Source of the DNA: Gemmata massiliana
Lineage (GTDB): Bacteria; Planctomycetota; Planctomycetia; Gemmatales; Gemmataceae
Length of the DNA stretch: 64,000 nt
NCBI RefSeq assembly: GCF_901538265.1
Contig: NZ_LR593886.1
Location: forward strand, 2,294,001-2,358,000
Reading direction: 5' to 3'
This document shows positions 17,752 to 25,767 of this stretch, in pieces. The notes under the pieces were generated by a model. The model was not told where the DNA came from and did not search any database. It saw only the letters and a program-made list of their open reading frames with translations. The position numbers and the translations under genes are program-made. Numbering within the stretch: position 1 is the first letter of the stretch; every line of letters starts with the position of its first letter.

Positions 17752-18720
17752 TTACAGCCAGCCGTGGCCCTCGTCGCGGAGGATGCGGGCCATCCCCTCG
17801 ATCCACTTCGGGTGATCGTTGAGGCAGGTGCCGCTTTTGAGGTGTTCGCCGCCCGCGTGCTCGAAGATTTCGCGGCTCTCGTTGCCGATTTCGTCGAGCG
17901 TTTCCAAACAGTCCGCGGTGAAGCCGGGTAGCGCAACGTACACACGCTTCACGCCCTTCTTCGCAAGGTCTGTGAGCACGTCGTCCGTGTACGGCTTCAG
18001 CCACTCGCTGCGCCCGAACCGCGACTGGTACGTTTGCGTCCACTGGCCCGGCTTCCAGCCCATGCGCTTCACCAACTCGACCTTCGTGCGCTCGACGTGC
18101 GTCGGATAGTGATCGCCCTTTTTGACATACGATTCCGGGATGCCGTGGAAGCTGATGACGAAGTGTTCCGGCTCCCAGGTGAGCTTGGCCAAGTCGTCGC
18201 GAATGGTCGCTTCGAGGGCGTCCAGGTACGCGGGGTGATCGAAATACGGTGGCACGACACGCACCGCGGGTACCCGTCGCACCTTTGTGAGAGCCTTGAA
18301 GAGTGAATCGGTCGCGCTGGCGAAGGACGTGGCGGAGTATTGCGGGAACATCGGCAGCGCGATGAGCTTGTCCACGCCGCTATCGACCATTTCCTTGATC
18401 GTGTTTTGGAGCGGCGGGTTCCCGACGATCATCCCGAACCGCACGGGATTATTGGGGAACTGCGACTGCAGCAACTCCGTTTGGCGCACGGTGTAATGCA
18501 GGAGCGGCGAGCCGGTTTTGGCGTCCCAGATGCGGCGGTACTTCGCGGCGGACGCGCCCGAGCGGAACGGCAGGATGCGGAGGTAGAGCAGCGGGAGCCA
18601 GATCGCACGCGGAACTTCGATCACCCGCGGATCTGAAAGGAACTGGCGGAGGTAGGGAAAGAGGCCGCCGTAAGTGGGGCGGTCCGGGGTGCCGAGCTGG
18701 ATGAGGACGAGGCCAGTCAT
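17752..18720 (-). CDS. hemH: ferrochelatase / coproporphyrin ferrochelatase
   Basis: 322 residues. Inserts Fe2+ into a porphyrin in the last steps of heme synthesis. The metal-binding His is in ISFHGIPESYVKKGD and the Glu in GFTADCLETLDEIG. The N-terminus is GLVLIQLGTPDRPTYGGLFPYL. Length and the lack of a C-terminal membrane helix fit the soluble bacterial form. No other heme gene is adjacent. A repeat-rich spacer separates it from the ferredoxin gene upstream. Confidence 0.95.
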   Translation of the reverse strand: MTGLVLIQLGTPDRPTYGGLFPYLRQFLSDPRVIEVPRAIWLPLLYLRILPFRSGASAAKYRRIWDAKTGSPLLHYTVRQTELLQSQFPNNPVRFGMIVGNPPLQNTIKEMVDSGVDKLIALPMFPQYSATSFASATDSLFKALTKVRRVPAVRVVPPYFDHPAYLDALEATIRDDLAKLTWEPEHFVISFHGIPESYVKKGDHYPTHVERTKVELVKRMGWKPGQWTQTYQSRFGRSEWLKPYTDDVLTDLAKKGVKRVYVALPGFTADCLETLDEIGNESREIFEHAGGEHLKSGTCLNDHPKWIEGMARILRDEGHGWL

Positions 18721-18739
18721 GGAAGAAGTCTCAAGTCAC

Positions 18740-18848
18740 AAGGTCGAAAGTCGTAACGTCGGAAGACCGGAGGGGGCGGCTTAAGATTCGAGCCGAGCCC
18801 GCATCCAGTTTTCAGACTTTACGACTTTCGACTTTACGACTTTTGACC
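18740..18848. repeat. AAGTCGTAAAGTC-type short inverted repeats
   Basis: gtcgaaagtcgtaa (18743-18756) and its complement ttacgactttcgac (18819-18832). The right side then repeats actttacgacttttgacc as a near-direct copy. It lies between hemH and the ferredoxin gene. Confidence 0.7.
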
Positions 18849-18850
18849 GG

Positions 18851-19162
18851 TTATTTCTTCTTGCAATCCGGGCCTTCTTTGGCCGGGCTCTTCTCGGTGA
18901 TGTGGGCATCGCCGCCGGCCGCCTTCAGTGCGGTGGTGCGCTCGGCGTTCAGTTGGATGTAGCTCGTCCACTGCGACGGGGTGTTCGGTTCCGAGTAGAT
19001 CGCTTCGACCGGGCACTCCGGGACGCACGCTTCGCAGTCGATGCAGTCTTCCGGGTCGATGTAGAGCATCTTGTCGTCCTGGTAGAAGCACTCCACCGGG
19101 CAGACGACGCAGCAGTCGGTATACTTGCAATCGTTACAGTTCGCGGTAACTACGTGGGGCAT
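18851..19162 (-). CDS. 7Fe/8Fe ferredoxin, FdxA-like
   Basis: 103 residues, low-potential electron carrier. The first cluster motif is CNDCKYTDCCVVCP followed by VECFY; the second is CIDCEACVPECPVEAIY. This pattern, with the first cluster able to be [3Fe-4S] and a C-terminal tail after EAIYSE, matches the FdxA-type seven-iron ferredoxins. The tail (about 60-103) contains SQWTSYIQLNAERT and is longer than the minimal 2[4Fe-4S] type. It reads toward hemH but the repeat-rich gap of 130 bp makes co-transcription uncertain. Confidence 0.93.
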   Translation of the reverse strand: MPHVVTANCNDCKYTDCCVVCPVECFYQDDKMLYIDPEDCIDCEACVPECPVEAIYSEPNTPSQWTSYIQLNAERTTALKAAGGDAHITEKSPAKEGPDCKKK

Positions 19163-19305
19163 GATAGTTCACTCCGTCTCGGAATGGGCCGTAGATGGTT
19201 GAGTATTACCACTCGGCACCGTAACGTCAAGGTAGTCGCCGACATCGGCGCAGCCCGCGTTTTCGCTACCTGAGACGGGGTCTCACCGCTCCACCACACC
19301 AGCAC

Positions 19306-20712
19306 TTATTTGCCGTTCTTCACCTTCCACAATGCTGCTTCGAGCGCCAAACGATACCGGATCGCGTGATTGAGATTCATGGGTCGGATGGCACCGGCTT
19401 CCACGCGAAGGTGAGTGGATCGCTCCAGTTTCTTGGCGAGTATGAGTAGCTCCTCGAGCCACGGAATGAGTTCTTTCGGCTCCTTCGCCCACAACTCTGT
19501 TACTGTCGCTTGCATGTCGGACAAACAATCGTATGTGAGGGGGACGTCGGCTTCTCTTGGCCCCTCAATTTCAAGTGCTTCCTGGAAACGTTGAAATTCT
19601 AACGTTCCTTGGTATAGCCGCGCTTTCAACAGCTTGCGGAGCGTGTTATCAGTCGCTTCAATTTTCAGGACGATTCCCCCGGTCAGTCGCGGACACAACT
19701 TCTCGAAAGCGGCTTTGCGCTTCTCGAGATCATTCGGGTCCGGTTCCGGTAAGGCGAGTTCGGGAAATGCCGTCGGCGGGATGGCCGGCGTGCCGGTTGT
19801 CTGGCCTTGAATCCACTTCTCGTCGGCGGGTTTGTCCTTCGCTGGTGCGGGATTATCGACTGCGACCGGAACAGGCGCGAGCGCGATACCCGGGAGCGGA
19901 GCCAGCCCATTACCGTCACCAGAGGCCAGCGCGATTACGCTACCCACACCAAACAGGCCGGCGATTCCGACGCTCGCGGCCCAGGTCCAGTTCGTTGTCT
20001 TCAGCATCACAAGGACTCCCTCGGTAAGAGACGCGACCGCGGGCGGCACTACGCCTGTGGTCAGGGACAAAATGTTTGCGGTCAGGTGCGGAGGCGTGGT
20101 CAATGTGGAGAGCAGAACCGCAGCGGGTGTCAGCCCGCGGTGAGCCAAGCGTTCGCGGAGTTTTGCCCGGGCGCGACTGAGGCGCCCGGACACAGTGCCG
20201 ATCGGCCAGCCGAGTGATTTGGCCGCGTCCGCGTGCGACAGACCTTCGAGGTCGCACAGCACGACGGGCAAGCGCTCGCGCTCGGGGAGCCGCGCGAGTT
20301 CCTCGTGAACGGCGATCGCACGTTCCGTATCGGTCGGGGGCGCAGACGCGGCCGGTATCGAATCGACTTGGTTCCATTCGAGCGGGGAACTGCGTGCGGC
20401 GCGCTCACGGAGCTTGAGGGCCGCATTCACCGCCACGCGGTGCAACCAGCCGCCGACACACGGTGCGTTAATCGTTTTGGCTTTGCGCACGAGCGCGAGA
20501 AACGTGGCCTGGAACGCATCTTCCGCATCGGCCTCGGAACGGAGCGTGCGCCGGCACGTGGCCCACACCGCGTCTGCGTGTCGGCGCGCGACCAGCTCGA
20601 GCGCGGCCGAGTCGTTCGACGTGACGAACCGGCGGAGCAGTTCCGCGTCCGCGACGTGATCGGCAGCGGTCGGCGTAGACGCGAGTAATCGGAGTAGCAA
20701 GCGACGCGACAT
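19306..20712 (-). CDS. ECF sigma factor fused to a membrane-anchored C-terminal module
   Basis: 468 residues from ATG 20712. Residues ~15-95 are sigma region 2 (LRRFVTSNDSAALELVARRH then AEDAFQATFLALVRKA) and ~115-180 region 4 (LPVVLCDLEGLSHADAAKSL, GTVSGRLSRARAKLRERL). A hydrophobic segment at about 250-272 (WTWAASVGIAGLFGVGSVIA) anchors an external C-terminal module (about 335-465) containing LCPRLTGGIVLKIEATDNT, KLLKARLYQG, and PWLEELLILAKKLERSTHLR. The same module occurs twice in the protein at 25768-27024. Such long-tailed ECF factors are typical of Gemmata-like planctomycetes. The tail probably senses something or tethers the sigma at the membrane; no separate anti-sigma is adjacent. 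Confidence 0.9.
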   Translation of the reverse strand: MSRRLLLRLLASTPTAADHVADAELLRRFVTSNDSAALELVARRHADAVWATCRRTLRSEADAEDAFQATFLALVRKAKTINAPCVGGWLHRVAVNAALKLRERAARSSPLEWNQVDSIPAASAPPTDTERAIAVHEELARLPERERLPVVLCDLEGLSHADAAKSLGWPIGTVSGRLSRARAKLRERLAHRGLTPAAVLLSTLTTPPHLTANILSLTTGVVPPAVASLTEGVLVMLKTTNWTWAASVGIAGLFGVGSVIALASGDGNGLAPLPGIALAPVPVAVDNPAPAKDKPADEKWIQGQTTGTPAIPPTAFPELALPEPDPNDLEKRKAAFEKLCPRLTGGIVLKIEATDNTLRKLLKARLYQGTLEFQRFQEALEIEGPREADVPLTYDCLSDMQATVTELWAKEPKELIPWLEELLILAKKLERSTHLRVEAGAIRPMNLNHAIRYRLALEAALWKVKNGK

Positions 20713-20927
20713 AATGCGGATTCGTGGGGTATTGGGCACTCATCCCCATACTGATCCGCGAGCCGGTCGAATTCATACACGGAAACGCCGGAAATTTTTG
20801 TTCGGTCTATCGCACTTCGCGTGCGCGATGTTGCTGTTCGGGGCGCACGTGCTGGATGGTTGATCTGGTACTCGGGAGAGAGTAATCTCGGAACCGGGCC
20901 GATCAAAACTATCCATTCGAGGTTCCC

Positions 20928-21227
20928 ATGAAAGCGATCCAGTACCTGGCGCTCTTTTTCGCTCTGATTGGCACCGCGGTCGGGGTACGCGCGGCCGAAC
21001 TGGTGACGCAGACCGAAACGGTCGAGCGCGTCAAAGATGGGCGGATCTTCACAGACTCCGCGAAGGTGTTTCAGCCGGGTGATGGAACCAAGATCGTCAA
21101 AAAGACAGCGACCGGCGAGGCCGAAGCGAAGCTCGCGGACATTAAAGAGGGGGACACGATCGAGATTCAGACCGAGAAGGGGAACGCGGACATCAAGAAG
21201 ATCATCATCAAGAAAACGAAGAAGTAA
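20928..21227 (+). CDS. small secreted protein of unknown function
   Basis: 99 residues. A clear signal peptide (MKAIQYLALFFALIGTAVGV, cleavage after VRA) precedes an all-beta, Lys-rich mature part with TETVERVKDGRIFTDSAKVF and GDTIEIQTEKGNADIKKIII. No Cys. It is transcribed divergently from the ECF sigma gene across 215 bp, making it a natural candidate target of that sigma factor, though no promoter motif could be confirmed. Confidence 0.7.
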   Translation: MKAIQYLALFFALIGTAVGVRAAELVTQTETVERVKDGRIFTDSAKVFQPGDGTKIVKKTATGEAEAKLADIKEGDTIEIQTEKGNADIKKIIIKKTKK

Positions 21228-21437
21228 CGCCGGCCTCGCGCTCACTGCCGCGATAGACAACATGCGCGCGGCAGTGAGGCGATCGCGTGTTGGCACGGGA
21301 GTAGGGTGTCATCGTCTTCGATCAGCCGTGACTTTTTCAGCGGGGGTGAAATAAAATCGCCGGTGCCTTCGTAATACTTTTCACACTCGCCGCCGTTGTT
21401 CGCCTGTCAACAGCACTCGAAATCGTAGGCACTGTCG

Positions 21438-22145
21438 ATGATTAAGAAGCTTCACTTCATCTGGGTCGGGAGCTTCGTCCCGATGAGCAAGGACCGGCCC
21501 TACTTCCAGCGGATTCAGAAGTGGGCCACGGCGAACCGGGGGTGGCAAGTACACCTGTGGTACAGCAGCAAGACTCTGGACGGCTTGGGGCTCCACATGA
21601 TGGGGCGCCTGAAGCGCGAGTTCTCCGGGATCACGTACATGGACTGCGGGCAGTCGTCGAAGAAGGTGCTCGTGGGGCTCGACGACATGTTCTCGGACGA
21701 ACTGTACCTCCAGTACCCGAACTACGGGGCCGCTAGCGACATCCTACGGGTGGCGATCCTGATTAAGCACGGCGGGCTGTACCTGGACACGGACGTCGAT
21801 ACGGGTAAGCCGCTCGGGAGCCTGTCCGCGCCGCACAAGTTCCTCGTCAACCAGCCCCTGGAGGGCGCCTACTCGAACGACATCCTGTACGCGGGCAAGA
21901 AGGGGCACCCGTTCTTCATCAAGTACCGCAAGAAGATGATCGAAAGCTACAAGACTTATTCGGCCAAAGCGTGGGCCGCGGACCGCCGGACGAACAAGGA
22001 CACGAAGAACGCTTGGACCCAGATGGCGACCGGCCCCGGCTGTTTGACGGACGTCATCAACGAGGGGTACAAGAACTTGGGAGCGTCGATCCTGTTCCCG
22101 AAGGATCGAGTCACACAGACCTCGTCGGACTGCTCGTGGCTGTAG
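21438..22145 (+). CDS. DXD-motif glycosyltransferase resembling large clostridial toxin / OCH1 domains
   Basis: 235 residues. IHFIW-like N-terminus (MIKKLHFIWVGSFVP), then NYGAASDILRVAILIKHGGLYLDTDVD, the sugar-binding DXD region (D117, D119). The SDILR...GG-YLD-D sequence is the hallmark of the Gly_transf_sug family, shared with TcdA/TcdB-type toxins, OCH1 mannosyltransferases and capsule enzymes. It should transfer a hexose from a nucleotide sugar using Mn2+. There is no signal peptide or membrane helix, so it is cytoplasmic or an unusual secreted effector. It stands alone, not in a glycan gene cluster. The C-terminus TQTSSDCSWL also resembles the SxW end of such domains. Confidence 0.82.
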   Translation: MIKKLHFIWVGSFVPMSKDRPYFQRIQKWATANRGWQVHLWYSSKTLDGLGLHMMGRLKREFSGITYMDCGQSSKKVLVGLDDMFSDELYLQYPNYGAASDILRVAILIKHGGLYLDTDVDTGKPLGSLSAPHKFLVNQPLEGAYSNDILYAGKKGHPFFIKYRKKMIESYKTYSAKAWAADRRTNKDTKNAWTQMATGPGCLTDVINEGYKNLGASILFPKDRVTQTSSDCSWL

Positions 22146-22220
22146 TCCGTTGTTGCTCTTCCCGAGTGCGGGCTGCCAAATCTGTTCGGCCAGCCGCGCT
22201 CGAAAGAGCAAGCTCAACAC

Positions 22221-22652
22221 TCAATTCTTCTCGACCCGGAAGTCGGTAAACCGGACCCAGTGGTTCGCCTTCTCGGGGGCGCCGGCGGCCGTTAAGCAGA
22301 ACCCGCGTTCTTTGACTTCTTTCCGAAGTGCGGAGCGGAAAAAGTCCGTGTATTCGCCCTTCGTGTTCGGTCCGACCTGGAAGAATCCGTGACTGCCGCG
22401 GACGACGATCCGCAACGGACCGGCGTCGTTTGTCACCTCGGTGTATTTCACTTCGTACTTGTCGACGTCGCTCTTTTCCTCCGGCTTACCTTTGAAAACG
22501 TATTTCCCTGGCGCGAACACCAACTTGTCTTTTACCCGCTGTTTTTTGGCGGCGAACTCTCGGCTCCCGTCGGTCACCAGGAAGACACCGGCGAACTCTT
22601 TATCAGCGGTGAACTCGTCGAACAGCGTCACCTTGACAGACACCGTTACCAC
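22221..22652 (-). pseudogene. C-terminal remnant of a secreted protein gene cut by insertion elements
   Basis: 143 codons are open from GTG 22652, but an in-frame stop lies six codons upstream (22668-22670) and upstream sequence is transposon-derived. The encoded part is beta-rich (LVFAPGKYVFKGKPEEKSD, GPLRIVVRGSHGFF) and ends NHWVRFTDFRVEKN, the type of end seen in concanavalin-like 'FADNF...' secreted proteins. A matching N-terminal piece with signal peptide and IFADNFKDGLSKKW lies at 25606-25724 on the same strand. The two are most simply the two ends of one gene; this is inference. A short independent protein is the alternative. Confidence 0.6.
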
Positions 22653-22789
22653 GCCGATTCGCCAACGTCAGGGGCGCACACGACCCCGGGATCGCGTTCA
22701 TGGTCGTCATCCGCTTGATCTCCTGTTCTGATCGATTCTCCTCGCGCCGCACGAACTCGAATGACAACGCGCGGGCCGGTGGACGACGC

Positions 22790-24080
22790 GGACGTGGCGG
22801 CCCGCGACTCGAACCCACCGGTGCAATCCCGGCCGCTTGCAACCGGTGACCCCGGAACCGCAAAACCGCGCGGTACGACGATTGGCATCCCGGACCTGCG
22901 AGACCGCGGTGCAGGACCGTGGCGGTTCGCCCGCCCTCGCGGATGAACGCATCAACCGCGGACTCGAAACGGTCCAGGCGCGTCGCGCGAGGCGCTCCGG
23001 GATTCCAGTTCGGGCGCTGCGAACTTCGGGCGTAGCGTGGCACCGCCCTCGAGGAGATTCGTAACTCACGTGCGATCCGGCGGATGCTTTGCCCCTCGCG
23101 TCGTAGTCGGCGCACCTCCTCGAACCGGTCCTGGCGCCGGTACTGGCGCTGCGAGAGTAACGGCGGGGCTTGCGTCGCGCGTGCGGCGTGACGGTTTGGG
23201 TCATCGGATGTGGTTGCCGACATTACGGCGTCAGGCGTTGATGCGATTGAAATCACAGTGATCGACCGCGTTTCGACGCACGAATCGAGAACGACGGGAG
23301 GCGGTTCCAACGCCGCGTCGAGTGAGGAACCGTGCGGCTCGGAGAGGCGCTCGACCCGTTCGCGGATGTTGCCGACGAGGTGGAACCGGTCCGCGACCGG
23401 GGTGGCCCTCGGTGCCCCGGCCGCGCAGGCGTTGGCGTGCGCCGCCCAGCGGTCGCGGGTCATGACCTCAATTCCGGGATGCGACGCCCAACCATTCCGT
23501 GACCGGCGCGCCGGCGCGTCCGTCGAACAGGTCGATCACGCGCGCATTGGAGATCGACCCAGATCGTGCCGTAGGTGTGCCCCTTGCGGAGCGCGAAGTC
23601 GTCGATCCCAACGAACCGGTAGCTCGGCGCGTGCTCGGCAGGCTCGGCCTTCACGCGCCGCAGGATCGTGTCGCCACTGATCGGCACGCCCAACTCGGGC
23701 GCCCGCCGCGAACCGCGGTTCGCCACCGCGCGACAGACCGAGTACTCGCTGCAGTTGAGCCAACCGCGTGGTGGAGCGGGCGTGAGGCGCCGCCAGACCG
23801 TGAACACGTGCGCAGAAGGTTCGGCGCGGGCAACCGACGTCGGGGCACGAGGAACGTGCGAAGGCGCAGGATCAAGGCGAGTTGGCGACCGCAGAGCGGA
23901 GATCGGCAATGACGCGGCGGTAGCGACTGTGAACGCGCTCGGACCGTTGACCGCAAATTGGGCACGGAGCGGACCCGGCGCGGGGGCGAGCGCAACAACG
24001 ACCAGATCGGGAGCGAAAACCCGATCGGTCGGCACCAGCGTGGTCGCGAGGATTTGAGAGCGCAGATCGAACGGCAACAT
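22790..24080 (-). pseudogene. ISL3-family transposase, multiple frameshifts
   Basis: Recognisable pieces of one transposase appear in successive but different minus-strand frames: MLPFDLRSQILATTLVPTD (from 24080), the zinc-finger CPICGQRSERVHSRYRR, then the DDE segment FVGIDDFALRKGHTYGTIWV, then VADRFHLVGNIRERVERL and the C-terminal HTH-like RRLRREGQSIRRIARELRIS. An intact ISL3 transposase carries all of these in one frame, so at least three frameshifts are present. It is certainly inactive. Confidence 0.8.
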
Positions 24081-24147
24081 GACGAGGCGTCCCGCACGAA
24101 CCGGGAGAACCCTCCATCGTTCTAACAACCGTAAGTCACCAACTCCG

Positions 24148-24158
24148 CGGAAGAACCC
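24148..24158. repeat. target-site duplication, left copy
   Basis: cggaagaaccc, 11 bp directly left of the IS4-type element. The right copy cggaagagccc (25595-25605) differs at one position. The length fits IS4-family duplications. Confidence 0.65.
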
Positions 24159-25594
24159 GAATGCCATTCAGTCAAGGTGTAAGGCGTAAGGTAGCCTAAT
24201 CTTCCGACTCGAACCGGAGTCCAGGATAGTACCTTCACTCGTTACCGCCTTACGGCAGATCCGCGCCGACCTCGCCACCGCCCTCACGCCCGCAACGATC
24301 CGCCGGGCGTGCGCGACCGCCGGTCACACCTGGAGGGACCGGGTTCTCGATCCCGTCGCCACGATCCACCTGTTCATACTGCAGGTTCTACACGGCAACA
24401 CGGCCTGTGCGCACCTGCCCCGGTTGACGGGGCGAACGTTCACCGCCTCGGCCTACTGCCAAGCGCGGTCCCGGCTCCCTTTGGGCGTACTCCAAGATCT
24501 GCTCGCCCGGGTCGTGGAGGCGGTCCGCCCACTTGTGGACGACCCGGACGGGAGGTGGAGGGGGCTGCGGACGTTCTTCATCGACGGGTCCAGGGTTTCC
24601 ATGCCCGATACGCCACCACTGCAAGCGGCATTCGGACAGCCCACCAACCAGGCCCTCGGGTGCGGGTTCCCGGTTGCTCGTGTCCTCGTTCTGTTCCACG
24701 CCGGCACGGGGCTGCTCCTGAAGCTCCTGACCGCGCCTTTGCGCTCGCACGAAGTGGCCCAGGCGGGTGGCACCCACGACGCGCTCCAGCCGGGCGATGT
24801 GCTCGTCGGGGATCGGGCGTTCGGTACTTTCGCACATCCGGCCGTTCTGATTCCGCGCGGACTGCATGGTGTATTTCGCAACCATCAGAACCGGATCGTC
24901 GATTTCCGCCCGAGGCGCCCACACGCCGTGCCCGGTTCGCACCTGGGCCACGCGGGCCGGCCCCGCTCGCGTTGGGTCCGAACGCTGAGCCCGTCGGACC
25001 AACGGGTCGATTGGTACCGACCGCAGAGCCGACCGCACGGGCTGACGACCGAACAGTACGGCGCGTTGCCCCGGTTGCTGCGGATCCGGGAACTCGCGTA
25101 CCGTGTGAATCGCCCGGGGTTCCGGGTCCGATCGGTGACCCTGGTGACCACGTTGCTCGATCCGGTCACGTATCCGGCGGACGCACTGGCCGAGTTGTAC
25201 CGCGCGGGGTGGGGCGTCGAAACCGATCTGGGGCACCTGAAGACGACACTCGGAATGGACGTACTGACGTGCGCGACGGAACCGGGTGTGTTGAAGGAGC
25301 TGATGGTGTTCGCCCTCGTGTACAACTTGGTCTGCGTGGTAATGTGCGAGGCTGGGCACCGTCAGGGCGTGAGCCCGGAGCGGATCAGCTTCGTGGACGC
25401 GCTGCGGTGGCTCTCGTCCGCGCCCCCGGGCACCCCGTTGCCCCGGTTGGTCATCAACCCGGTGCGACCCGATCGAATCGAGCCACGGTGTCAGAAGCGT
25501 CGAGCCAAGAAGTATCCCTACATGATCCGTCCCAGAGCTGAACTCCGCAGACGCGTACGAGACCAACAACTTACACCCTAACTGAATGGCATTC
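24159..25594 (+). mobile_element. complete IS4-family insertion sequence (about 1.44 kb)
   Basis: Terminal inverted repeats of 25 bp: gaatgccattcagtcaaggt + gtaag at 24159-24183, and its complement at 25570-25594 with two mismatches. Flanked by an 11-bp near-perfect direct repeat. Holds one transposase gene on the plus strand. Inserted at the end of an ISL3 remnant. Confidence 0.88.
24226..25581 (+). CDS. IS4-family transposase, probably damaged
   Basis: About 451 residues if translation begins at ATA 24226, which sits 6 nt after ggag where an ATG would be expected; no ATG, GTG or TTG occurs in frame before TTG 24424. The frame between the preceding stop (24187) and 24424 encodes conserved IS4 N-terminal sequence (TIRRACATAGHTWRDRVLDP), so it belongs to the protein. 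Catalytic Asp residues are in FFIDGSRVSMPDT and GDVLVGDRAF, and the Glu in WGVETDLGHLK. The Arg of the Y(2)R(3)E(6)K signature is replaced by Gly (LYRAGWGVE). Lost start codon and altered signature together suggest an inactive copy. Confidence 0.82.
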   Translation: MVPSLVTALRQIRADLATALTPATIRRACATAGHTWRDRVLDPVATIHLFILQVLHGNTACAHLPRLTGRTFTASAYCQARSRLPLGVLQDLLARVVEAVRPLVDDPDGRWRGLRTFFIDGSRVSMPDTPPLQAAFGQPTNQALGCGFPVARVLVLFHAGTGLLLKLLTAPLRSHEVAQAGGTHDALQPGDVLVGDRAFGTFAHPAVLIPRGLHGVFRNHQNRIVDFRPRRPHAVPGSHLGHAGRPRSRWVRTLSPSDQRVDWYRPQSRPHGLTTEQYGALPRLLRIRELAYRVNRPGFRVRSVTLVTTLLDPVTYPADALAELYRAGWGVETDLGHLKTTLGMDVLTCATEPGVLKELMVFALVYNLVCVVMCEAGHRQGVSPERISFVDALRWLSSAPPGTPLPRLVINPVRPDRIEPRCQKRRAKKYPYMIRPRAELRRRVRDQQLTP

Positions 25595-25605
25595 CGGAAG
25601 AGCCC
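25595..25605. repeat. target-site duplication, right copy
   Basis: cggaagagccc, the partner of 24148-24158 with one mismatch, abutting the right inverted repeat. Confidence 0.65.
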
Positions 25606-25724
25606 CATTTCTTGGAAAGTCCGTCCTTGAAGTTGTCCGCGAAGATTACGTCTTCCGCCGTGCTACGTGTTGAACCGATCAGCAGCACGAGCGCCGCGAC
25701 ACCGAACGTTGTTGACGTGGGCAT
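25606..25724 (-). pseudogene. N-terminal remnant of a secreted protein gene interrupted by an insertion element
   Basis: ATG at 25724 with ggag upstream on the minus strand encodes a signal peptide (TFGVAALVLLIGSTRSTAE) followed by DVIFADNFKDGLSKKWG, the start of a concanavalin-like exported protein. The frame then runs into the IS4 inverted repeat and stops at 25578. The likely missing C-terminal half lies at 22221-22652 beyond the two insertion elements. Confidence 0.62.
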
Positions 25725-25767
25725 GTGTCACTCCGAGGTGAAGTTGGTATTCGTCTTTGCTCCTCAA

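Larger units (their letters stand above)
22653..24158 (-). mobile_element. decayed ISL3-family insertion element
   Basis: Contains a frame-broken ISL3 transposase on the minus strand. The transposase-proximal end reads, on the minus strand, gggttcttccgcggagttgg (from 24158), which looks like an ISL3-type terminus. I found no matching inverted copy near 22653, so that end is truncated or diverged. Confidence 0.6.

Noticed and set aside
22150..22392. Small plus-strand frames opposite the secreted-protein remnant
   Set aside because: Antisense to conserved-looking beta-rich sequence; no ribosome-binding site.
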